Part shown: in pieces, positions 20,269 through 31,200 of the stretch
Layout of the letters: the number at the start of each line of letters is the position of its first letter
Numbering within the stretch: position 1 is the stretch's first letter
Assembly (NCBI GenBank): GCA_012845835.1
Contig: JABAKD010000028.1
Span: 11,375,241 to 11,439,240 of the forward strand
DNA length: 64,000 nt
Source of the DNA: Undaria pinnatifida
Lineage: Eukaryota > Sar > Phaeophyceae > Laminariales > Alariaceae
Reading direction: 5' to 3'
The notes under the pieces: generated by a model
The model's database searches: none
What the model was told of the DNA's origin: nothing
The model's input: the letters and a program-made list of their open reading frames with translations, nothing else
Made by a program: the position numbers and the translations under genes

Positions 20269-23200
20269 TTAAACGCCCTGAGGAGCACCCGGCGGTGATG
20301 TCGCAACCTTTTGGGCATTGCGCTCGGCTCTCCGCCGCACGCGCTCACGCGTCTCCTCTACCTCCATAATCTCCCATGCTCTCTCCTTTATCTGCTTGCT
20401 CCCGCAGGCGTTAAACACCCACCACAGCTTCTCTCCCGTCCTGCGCATGCCCATGCCCTCTGAACGCATTTCTTCGAGCAACGACAACGCCCGCTCATGC
20501 TGCTCGGCTTCTCCGCACACCTGAGCACACGACACAGACAAGCGCCGGGCCGACAGGGCGGTGGGGGGGAGGGGGGGAGTCACCATTACACCGTTGCTGA
20601 GATGCTTGCGTTGGTCGCATGTACCCGCGGGCTGTTTTGAAGCGACGATCAAGTTGTGAGTGATCACGAACGCTGGGAACGCGTGCCAAATGATTGCCTG
20701 TACATGGGAACAACGTACGATGGCGGGGAAGTTTTCCAGGGTAGTCCTCGGGAAAATTCCCGAGGTAATTTTCCCGTGCTGTACGTCGGTCCCGGTACTC
20801 GGCGGAATACCGTCATATTTGGGCAAACCGTGTACCGCCGAGGGCGGTACCGTCAAAAATCGAAAACCGTCAACCGTTTAAAAAGTACCGTCATTTTGCA
20901 GCACCGCCATAAAAGTACCGTCAAATAAGCGAAGTACCGTTTCCCGTTTAGAAAAACCGTCATATTCAGAACCGTCAAAGATTGTAGGGTGATGGTTTTC
21001 ATTGAATGTTTTCATGTTTTAGGTTTTATTGTTTTATTGTTTACAGTAGTAGTATTGTTTTATTGTCTTATTTTGGTGCTAAATGTCTAAATGTTGTTTC
21101 GCGTGAGGCTGGTGAGTTTGTCAGCTTGACGGTTCGACGATTAGTCTAGCCTCTATTCGTCCGTTATATATAGGTATGCAGGAACATCAGCGGGGTGGTG
21201 CCGGCATGCTTGATCGCCGCCCGGCAGGTACTGTCAAGTATTTCGTCATTCGTCATTCTATATTTCTCAGTGGCGGAACCGTCATATTTCAGTACCCTCA
21301 AAAAAGTACCGTCAAATTTGGCAGTACCGGGACCGGTACCGTCGTTTTGCAGTACCGCCAAAAAAGTACCGTCAAATATAAAAAAACCGTCTACCGTCTA
21401 GAAAATACCGTCACTTTTCGATACCACCGAAAAAGTACCGTCAAATTCGGCGATACCGTGTACCGTTAAAAGTGGTACCGTGAGAAATCGAAATACCGTC
21501 AACCGTTTGAAAAGTACCGTCATTTCGCAATACCGTCCGATCTGGTACCGTAAAAAAAAACGGTACCGAGGACTACCCTGAAGTTTTCTCGGTACAAAAA
21601 AAAGACACTCTGAGGGTACACGGCGAATCCAAGCTGGCTGGGGCGGGAAGTGGAGCAGTAAGTATCTACCGAGTGCCTCGAGTTGCAAAAAGACAAAACA
21701 CCAACTAAAGGAACTTCTGGGGTGGGTATGGAAATGACACAGGGAGACGCAATTGTCAGAAGAACGCTGGCATCCAGGCTATATATACACGGGAAGACCA
21801 CTCTGGTCCTTACAGGACAAACTCAATGTAAATCGACGAGCAGTGCGAACGCTAAACCCTCTCGCGATAGAACGAATGTACGTACCGGCGGGCAGACTGG
21901 GCGACACCTGTCACTATGGCTTGGCCAGAAGATGGAAGTAAAAGTGAGATAAAAACGCAAAACTAAACGCTAGAAGCTGACGCGTCGTTCTATTTTCACA
22001 AAAACACACAGAAGTAAACCTTTAAACGGCCTATTACCTGTACCAAGGTGCGCAGGTCTCCCGTAGTCGGCTGCAGCTCCTCCCTTCGAGCGTCCTCTAA
22101 AAGCCCCAGAGCCGAAGCCCAGTCTCCAGCCCTGCTGTACGCGTACATGACCGCGCGGTAGCTGGCCATGTTTGTACGAACGCCCTGTGCGGCGCGCATT
22201 TCTCGCAGGAGCGACAACGCCTTTTCCGTCTGTTGTAACCCAGGAAGCGCGGAAGGGAGTTGATGGTGGGCGGGAGGGAAAGGGTGGTCGGTCGGGGTAA
22301 ATCTATACGTGCCCTCGTTAATATTTGTTCCGAATAGCTGCATCTTCGATCCCCTTTCCGATATCTGGATGCTGTTGCCGTTATCCTTGGTCGTCGAATG
22401 ATCTGCATTTGCGACTATTTAGGGCGGACAAATGATACCAAACAACCGTACGTATGATGAAGACCCATCACGAATTGGATTTTTAGCTGACAAACAATGG
22501 ACCATGTGTCAGGACTCCATCCTTGAGAGAGAAAACCAGGAACAGCTATGTATCAGTCCCAAAATCATACCGATGAAATCGCAGCGCAAGGATCGCACGT
22601 ACCAAGAACTGCCCTGGGCGGAAATATAGGGACCTTTGGATTATCAATATGAATATAAACGTTACTCATTTTTCCGTCCATATTGGTAGGGGTTTGAACA
22701 AGAAATCGCTGCGCCCAGTCGCGGGTACACATCCTGGGGAACCCTGGCGTGTCATTGTCTGCCTACGTGTCATTGTCTACCTACCTCATCGGCCTTCGCG
22801 CACGCCTTGATGACGGCGGTGAAGCATAGCTCAGTCGGTGGAATGCCTGTGCCACGCATCTCGTCGAACAGCTCTAAGGCCCGTTTCCATTCGCCAGCGC
22901 TCCCGCACGCCTTCATCTGTAACCACCAATAAAAAAAAAACGGGCACATACAGTAGTTTTTATCACTGCATGAGAGACTACTTTACCACAAACGAAAAAA
23001 AAACAAGGATATAATTACAGCTACGCATTGAGCGCTCAAAAAACGACCAAGTCGGTGTCACTAGGCCTATCAGCGTGGTTGCATTCGTCCCCTACGGTTG
23101 GTTCTGCAGAATTTCCCCAGTAAACACCACCACCCACTACTACCCACCACCCTGATCCCTGTTGTCCCTAACAAAAACTAAAACCGGCGACGGAGAACCA

Positions 23201-26200
23201 GAATCGTACCCTACGTAATATTCCTAGATAATTCCAACGCAACGCCGTGATTGTCAACCCTATTGGTAACCTTACCGTAGAGCATCCTGGTTATTCCGGC
23301 ACAGGAATAATATACCAGGTACATAGTGTACAAAAGTACACAGGGTCGTGTGGCTACAGCACCAGCGGCTTCGGTGCTGAATTTGGTCCACGGGACTGCG
23401 ACCACAGCAGATTTTTTCTCTCATATTTCCGACAGCCGCAACCCTAACCCCGCCGGCTGCCGGTGTTATTTTCTCACCGCGGTGGTGTACGTTGTTTCCA
23501 TCGGCGGCATCCCACCGCGGCGCATGTCGTCCATCAACCCCAACGCTTCCTCCCAGCGTCCAGCATCGCCGCAAGCCTTCATAGCCACGACAAATGAGCT
23601 CTCCGACTGGTTCACACCCGAGGCCCTCATGTCCTCCAGCATCTCCAAAGTTTTCTCCCAGCGGCCTGCGGCGGCACACGCCTTGAGTGCCATCACGTTG
23701 CAGCCCTCCCCGGGCTCGACCCCCTCGGACCGCATCTCGTCCATCAGAGCGAGGGAGTGCTCCCACTTGCCTGCTTTCCCACATGCCCTAATTCGGCGGA
23801 GTCGTGGGGCAGAGTCGAGGAGAGAAAACACAAAACGAGTCCACCGATAAGAGCACATGAAACAAAGCTATTCATGCCACGAACCCGTTTCCAGCCCGCA
23901 AGCTGGAACGAGCATCGAATCCAGTGAGAAGTCGACGCGTGTCTGCCTCCACTTTAAGCACAGCGGGGTCCACATGTGCGTGTTCGCTCTACCATAGGTT
24001 TTGCTGTGAGTCGCCGCTGCTATGCGTGAGTGCAAGGGCAACTTACCTCTTGTGGGATTTAGAAAAAAACAAAAAAAAGCCCACGCAAAATTCGAAGAAT
24101 TTTTTCCTGAAAAAGCGTGGATACAGTTCTAACGGAGTTAACCACAATGCGCCCGCTCAGCTAGATCAGTCGCGGTACGCCACTACAAGAGTCCACCTCT
24201 CACCTGATGGCACAAGCGTAAGCCCCCGGATGTGGCCGGTAGCCGGCCGCGCGCATACCGTCCAGAAGCTGGAGAGCGCGCACAGAGTCTTTCGCAGAGG
24301 CTGCCACCTTCAGCTCCGACAGGAACACTTCGTCTCCCGGTCGAATCCCCGCCGCGAGCAAATCGTCCAAGGACTTTTCGCAGTCTGCCGACGCATCATC
24401 CCCTTCGGGGCTCAACGCCGCGTCGACCCCAGCAGTCAGCGGCGGGTAAGGAATCGCAGAGGCGGCAAAGCCACACGCGGCTGCTGTCCGCTTGTCGGCG
24501 TCGCCCCTGCCTCCCTCGTCTAATAGATCACCACCCTCGTTTGATAAATTACCACCCTCCTGCGCTAAAAGGCCACCACTACTGTCGGGGGGAGGGTGCC
24601 GCGAAACCCGCCCCTCGCCCCTTGGCCCAGTGGCACCGGTTTGCCGATCTCGAAGCCCAACTTTTTGAACGCCACCACTGCTAGGCCTATTATTTAGAGG
24701 CGGGGCGGTTGATTGGAGGAGGTCTAGCAGCTGCAGCACCTTGTCTCGAGCTTCGCCAGCCCCGCCGGGGGCGGTGGTGAACCGGCTGGGTCGTAGGTCC
24801 AGCGGGCGCAGGCCTAAGCGTTTCATCTCCGTTAGCACCCGGTACGCAACGTCCCACCGTTGGCAGCGACAACAGCTCGCCGCTAGGGTAGGGTAGGCGA
24901 AGAGCGGCACGCGATTGAGACGCAGCCTTAGTACATGGAGTAACAATAAATTTGAAATAGTTTAATTGAATTGACTTGAATGGATATTTTGACTGAAATT
25001 TAACATAACGCAATTGACTTGAATGGAAACGCCATTGAAATTTGACATAATTAATTGAACTGAACTAGATGTAATTGAGTAAACGCTGAAGACTCTGCGC
25101 GCCCTCCTTGGGGAGGGTTGGGCCAAGACACAGCAGGGAGGGGGCTCTCGGAACGCCATCGAGTCCAACTTGATTGGACACCCCGTTTTTGCACCAGCAG
25201 GGTTGTCAGCGGAGGAAAGGCTCCCCAAGCAGCGAGCAAGGGTACAACGAAACGGAAACATGAGCCATGTGGTTGGCTGAAGCAGTGTCTTCGTTCAAAA
25301 ACGAGCCTTATGATAATGCGGGGTATAATCTCGCTTGTGGTTGTCGTTGTGCTCGAAATGAATCACAATCAAGCCGCATTAAACAGTACTTGTCATCATG
25401 CAACAATGTTGTAAGTTGAAAAATTATGTTTCGCGTAAAAGTCGAGCAGAAATTTCTTATTTCCCAATTTCTTAAATGCTCTCGCGTACTGTAGACTAAC
25501 ATCTAGGGCTGAGTTCGCTGGGGTTCACGTCTAATAGCATAATTACTTGGTTGGCGGAGTAAAAGCAACTAACTGACTTAGTCTTCAAAAATAAACACTA
25601 CACATCGAGCCACAAACGCGCCAATCCTAGTTACAGACGTGGAATTCCACATGTTACTGCACACAACTAACTTGCACTTCGCAGCAAATATTCGGCGACT
25701 TATAGTATCTTACTATTAGTATAGGCCGTCAACTCACAGCCCAGCCCCACTCATAGCACAAGTTTCTCTGTGATACCGAGCCAACTAACAACTATTCGGC
25801 GACCTTTATTTAGTGAGAAAACTCAGAGTCCCACCAACAGTACAAATTTCCCCGCATCTACATGGCCAACTACAGCACTAGCCAGTGGGCGACTTACCAG
25901 TATAGTCATCCAACTCGCAGCCCTAAAGTAATAGCACAAGCTTCCGTCGTGGCAAAAGGCGACTCACCTATGGCGCTAAGTGTGAAGCGGTCAGGTAACA
26001 CTCCCTCCTCGTTCATCAAAGAAAGAAGCTTGAGCGCGTATCTCCATCCTTCCTTGCAGGGGGCTACGGCAGTGATAGCCACGCTGTCGAAGCCACGAAG
26101 AGGTACACAGAGAGCCGGCCATGACAGTTAGAAAGCATGTCACCCATGAAGCAGCGACGGGCATGTCCGGCACAGAGATTTACCACTCAGATTTTTTGGT

Positions 26201-26985
26201 GAGAGGAACTTGTGTGTTTTCCCCGCGCGGGCTTTTCGTAGCTGTAACTCTAAAGTTTTGTGGGCAATTGTCGGCGAGTTAGACTGGCATCACCTCTGTT
26301 AACAGTCTAAACAATGATGGTGGACTTGGGTTCCATCGCTCAACGCGGGGAGCGTTCAAGCAGTGCTTTTCGCGAGGAAACACGACCTACAATATACTGG
26401 TGTACACGAACCGCCTAGCTACAGGCGGTTGGCACGTTAATATTGGGACCTCTTAAGGACGCACCACAACGTTTCAACGATACCAACACGCATACCCAAG
26501 GGTACCCTTATTGAACATGGTTGCCGAAAATCCTAAAAAACAGCACTAGAGCGCTGCACCGACGTTTTTGGGGAACAATCTACATTGGATTAGTGTGGGA
26601 CAAGGTTTGCAGGAACAAAAAGGTTAACATTGAGGTCTAGAACTCGTGCCATGTACTGGCATGATGCAAGCAGTGTAGGCTATGTGTGGTGCGCAGTCAC
26701 ATACCAAGCGGTACATCAGGTATGCTCGTATCGCTACAAAGGTGGCTTTTCATCTCACTTGAACACTCGGAGGCTGATCAAGCTTCCTCGCCCCTTCGCC
26801 GCCGCTAGAAGCTCAAGAACGTTCTGCGGCTGGCGCACGTGTCCCAGCTTCCTCAGGCCTCGACGCAATCGCCACTCGACAAGCAGGCTCGGATTCTGAC
26901 CACCGTGCGAGTCGACCGGCAGTTTTGCTCTGCTGCCGTTGCCGCTGTGCCGTTCTGTTAGCTGGTCGGTCTCCAGTGCCATCAT
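20269..26985 (-). CDS. Pentatricopeptide-repeat (PPR) protein, seven exons
   Basis: Exons on the minus strand: about 26985-26759, 26083-25968, 24882-24204, 23787-23478, 22916-22785, 22229-22038 and 20520-20269 (stop). Every junction has GT...AG and the phases agree across all six introns, giving about 635 residues from the ATG at 26985. The joined exons show roughly ten PPR units, for example AMKACGSAGEWKRALELFDE spanning the exon 4/5 junction and ACGKAGKWEHSLALMDEMRS spanning exon 3/4. PPR proteins bind organellar RNA base by base in editing, splicing or stability. The large third exon has a Gly/Pro/Ser-rich, repeat-poor linker. An acceptor-like CAG lies just before the first ATG, so the true start may be further upstream. 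It looks intact. The organelle target is unknown. Confidence 0.82.
20737..21580. mobile_element. Non-autonomous hAT-like element in a PPR intron
   Basis: The ends are perfect 15-bp inverted repeats (CAGGGTAGTCCTCGG and its complement). Both sides carry the same 8-bp duplication, AAGTTTTC, at 20729-20736 and 21581-21588. A CAGGG terminus with an 8-bp duplication is the signature of the hAT superfamily. About 18 copies of ACCGTC lie in two blocks, 20800-20990 and 21270-21540, near the two ends, as expected for subterminal transposase-binding motifs. There is no transposase frame, so it would depend on another copy. It lies in the last intron of the PPR gene. Confidence 0.88.
21820..21962 (+). 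mobile_element. 3' fragment of the tRNA-derived SINE
   Basis: AATCGACGAGCAGTG, then GGCGACACCTGTCAC, GGCTTGGCCAGAAG and a GGAAGTAAAAGTGAGA tail match the second half of the SINEs at 7990 and 18800 in order. The tRNA-like half is missing. It lies in the same PPR intron as the hAT-like element. Confidence 0.65.
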
Positions 26986-27652
26986 CTGAGACAGCGGTTA
27001 CGATGTTACGATTGCCCGGGGAAGTGGTGTGAATCTATTGTGCTGTCGTGTGGACTACTTGCAACTTTTGCCGGTACACCGTTATAGGACGGGTTGGGAC
27101 GATCAGTTCTTCGATATCCCCACGTTCTACATACTTGGTACGACTCGTTGCGAAGTTGGGTGCAGGCTGCTGCTGTGGCAAACCAGCAGCGACCTTTCCC
27201 TTCGGGGCGACGTTTCCCTCAGGCTACTAAAAAAAAAGCATGATACCGGTATATGGGTACTTGGGATCAATCTTGTATTCGCGTTCGCAGGTAAAATTGC
27301 GTTGGGGTTAATTCGTACTGACATGCAGGACGAGTGCTTGTATTAATATCAATAGTGATGTAATCATGCTCATGAACCATGAACAAACGCGAAATGTTCG
27401 TACATGTACCATTAATACTCGTAGAATCAGTATCAAGTCTCTCACGCCTTGCGAGTTGCTGCTGAGTGCGGTTTTTCTTGCTTGCCGACTCGATCAATAC
27501 GGCGCCGAACACGTGATAGCGATAGCAACGCACGTGACAACCGAACTTCAAGAAGTAACAGCATGGTACATGTTTCCGCGTCGGCTTGGCCGTGAGCATT
27601 GGACATTGAACATGTCAACATGAAAAGTGAAGCGAAGTACTAGTACGCATAC

Positions 27653-28143
27653 CGTCACGAGTACGTTTGGCAATGCACTGGCCAAATCTCCTTCCGGTAT
27701 TTGCCATGTGCATCTCTGTCTCGCAGTCTGCGACCACAGAGGTTGTCTCTCTCTGGGTTGAAGAATCATCACGGACACTGGGTGTGCGGGATGCACATTG
27801 GTACGAGTAGAAGAACGCACGCAACGCGCACGCCCATTATCATATCATGTCATACCTGCATCACAACGCTATCTTGGGCTCCTCTTCGCATTTCCGCTTG
27901 CGCACGCTGTAACCTCAAAGCGACGCGATTTCCAACCCTATAACCGCAGTCTTCTTCTGGCCCATGATCACACAGATGTCGCGACCTGAGCAGCATCCTG
28001 GGAGTCATGGCTCCCGGGGAGACTCGTAGTGAAGTCGCCGTCAGCGCTGACATCACAACGGTGAGCGCCCCTCCCATAGGCATCGATAAAAAGGCCAAAG
28101 GGAGCGCCCCGGATAGCTTCCTCTCCCGCTTGCAACCAGGCAT
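27653..28143 (-). CDS. Possible 5' exons of the PPR gene
   Basis: Two candidate exons: 28143-27856, starting with an ATG and giving 96 codons that end VVMQ before a GTATGA donor, and 27752-27653, starting after an AACCCAG acceptor and reading RETTSVVADCETEMHMANTG before a GTATGC donor. The first begins MPGCKRERKLSGALPLAFLS, a basic then hydrophobic start that could be a targeting sequence. Joining to the PPR exons needs an acceptor near 26955 (CTAACAG) rather than at 26986. This is tentative and may be a separate gene or chance. Confidence 0.35.
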
Positions 28144-28282
28144 AGCTTTTGGCGGGACGATGCCACCTAATACAGGTAAAGTAGTAGGTGCATAAAGCGG
28201 CGTAAGGCAGGAGCTACTCTACTGCTTCGTCCGCTGTGTGCTGCTGCGGCGGGTGCTGCGATGCTTGCGAGAGCGCATGCTT
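28144..28282. other. Spacer between the PPR gene and the R1 repeat complex
   Basis: No gene. This stretch would contain the PPR promoter if the upstream exons are real. Confidence 0.4.
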
Positions 28283-31200
28283 GGCACGGATCCTATACAT
28301 AGGGACACTTTTGTAAGGCATTAAAATAATCGCGCGAAGCGCGAAAAAAAATTGGAGGCGTTTCGGAAAATGGAAAAACATCATAAAAAAAATCGCGCAT
28401 GCCTCCCTCTTATAAGAACGGGGCTCACGCAAGGTTCTTACGGAGAAATAAGAACTTCGGTAATTTTTATACTGAAGTTAGTGTGGGGCACATCATTTTC
28501 ATAAAAATACCTGGTACGAAATTCAGCCTAAAAAACAACAAAACCTCGGTTTCTTATCAGAGGACCGGCGGCACAACACTCTAAAAGTAGTACGGGACGT
28601 AAGAATAGCAAGCTGATACTTCTAGGAAGACAAGAAATCCGGAAGCTGAAGTTAGTGCAGATGACACCCTCTCCGAAATAAGAAACCCGAAGCCACAACC
28701 AGGATTCCTGCTTCTCGCTATCAAATAGGTGGCTGATTCTTGTACAAGTAGGTGTAGTGCAGATAGATTATTCTAGGCTGTTACAGCAGCAGCGGTAGTA
28801 GAAATGAAATAATAATAGGAAAAAAAGGAAGAAATCGGGATGATTCTGGCCGAGGCTGAATTTCTTATTTGAGAAAAGGTGAGTTCTACACACTATCTTC
28901 AGCACAGCGCCTCTCAGTTGTCTTCCTTTCCTGGTAAGGTATCGGCCTTGCTTTCCTATATCCCTGTTCGTTTTTTTTAATTTATGTTGTGCACTACTAC
29001 TGCAACAAGTAAGTAGTGCTGCTGTATCACATAATATGTACCAGGTACCTGGTACAACGGCAAGCATCACCAACCAGCCGCAGAGCAGTGATTTTGTCAT
29101 GCGTTTGTGATACAAACGTTGTCGTTGCTATACAACGTGTTTATTTTGCATTGAACTCCTTGGTGTGTATCGAATGAATGAAGTAGGGCTTTCGGTGACA
29201 ATATTCGACTGGGAAGCGATGCGGGTGGTTCCGCCAAAATAGACGACAACACCACAAAAAATAGGACCCATGTATAACTCCAGTTCAACCAAATGATTGG
29301 CGATGCTTTTGAAAAATCTTCGTTCTTCCAATTAGACACTCTTGCATGGTGTATGTCTTTGCACTGAACCATTCTTGCCGCCCGGCGACATCTAGCACCC
29401 CCATCATGCCCGGCGAAGCATGAGAAATAACAGGGGGTGGGGAATAGCTTCGAGTAGGTACCAGGTAACCCCCCCCCCCTCTTCTTTCCCTCTCCCCAGG
29501 GATGGCAAAAAGGAAAACATGGGAATGGAAAAACAAAACAAATGTGCGTCACGATTTTGTCGACGACGGTGGTAGTATCGCTGTTGACTCCCCCCCCCCC
29601 CCCCCCGAGATGAAACAGACAATCAATCCCAGGGCCACACAAAACGAAACGGCCGGCTCGCAAACGAAAGTAAAAACATAATAAACTCGTACGGTATTTA
29701 TTCTCTGGGAATTAACAAAACGCAAACTCGACCCGACACTGCAGACGCTAACCTACCACACCAAGATGGGCCGGAGTATAAAGCGACGATCAGGTGCGTA
29801 GACCCTACGGTGCACTTTTCACATTCACACCACGACCACCACCGCTTTTCGTCTGATTTAGTTTCCCAGGTCTGCGGGCCTCGGGCCGGTGGTTTTCTCG
29901 CGACACATTGCATTGGGGCCGCCCCTTCTTCCCACGCGGGGCAGGGTGAGCCTCCTGGTACGCGCCTTCTTGTCGACTGTGGCCGCGGTGAAAGAAAATC
30001 TGAGGGCCCCGGAGTGGGCCCTTGGGCCTCTTGGGCGTCGGTTGGCGGCGCCAAACTACCCAGCCTCATCCCCGCCGCCGCTAAACGCCAACATCTCCGC
30101 AGCTGACGCCGACACGCCTGCACCTGCCGCTGCGCCCCCCCTTTTACTGCCGCCACAAACGCCAACAATACCTGCCCCATACCAACTCCGCGAAACAGCA
30201 GCGGAAACAGCGCTACCGACAACATCCGCAGTCATCGCGCCCCCGTCAGCTTCCCTCAACCTAGCACGCAATGCAGCATGCCGTTGACTAATAGAGATCC
30301 TCGTATACTTTACGTTGGCGTGCCCTTTGATTTCATCAAATAGTGATTCTGAAGTTGTTGGGAGGTCGACAAGATCAACCGGCCCCTCACCCCCAGCATC
30401 AGGTCCCCACAATCTCTGAGAAAGGTCGCTTCTTTCACCAGTGTCTATCACGTCAAGAGCAGAGACCCACCCAGGAAACATCGGGCTATCCGGTGACCAG
30501 CTGGCCGAGTCGCTTTAGATAATATCAAACTCAAACTGTTCGTAGCACGCTCCAATCTACTTCGGCAGTCCGCGGTTCTTCACAGCCATCCCAATATTCC
30601 AGCGATAATTGAACTCCAGCAGAATCGAGTGGGCCAGCGCAGGAGAAGCGCAATAGTAGCCTGCGGAGGTAACGATGAAAACCCGTAAAAAAAGGACAAA
30701 CAGTTACAGCGGGCGAAAAACATATTGAACAGGTTTACGTCAGGTCCATCATAACACGAATTACCTGGTTGACCACCATGTTACAAACACTGCAACAAAC
30801 GAAACCGTGAGGTATACTTGACGGCAAATACTATGAGCATCGGGTTATGCCGTGAGGCCAATGTTATGGGTGGAAATGGTTGCTGTGCCTGCTAGTGATA
30901 GAAAAGTCACGCAAAACACACACCAAGCCCCTGTACTGCTGGTACCTCTGACACAGCGACGAGTGGTGATCCCCGCTTCACTTTTCCCTTTTGCGTAGTA
31001 CAGCGGCACGCCGTCAGGTTTGCTTAGACAACGAGCTTCGATGTGCTTGCGGAGCAGCTTCACGACCTCCAGGGCTTTTGGGCGCAGGTGATTTTATCCC
31101 GATTTCGCATATATCACGTCGCAGAACCGATCAACCACTGAACCAAAGCGAGTCAACAATCGTGTCCGCTCGGGCACCAACCGCCTACAATTCCGCAAGA

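Noticed and set aside
20800-21540. ACCGTC repeats as a free-standing minisatellite
   Set aside because: The repeats lie in two blocks inside an element with perfect inverted ends and an 8-bp duplication, so they are better read as subterminal motifs.
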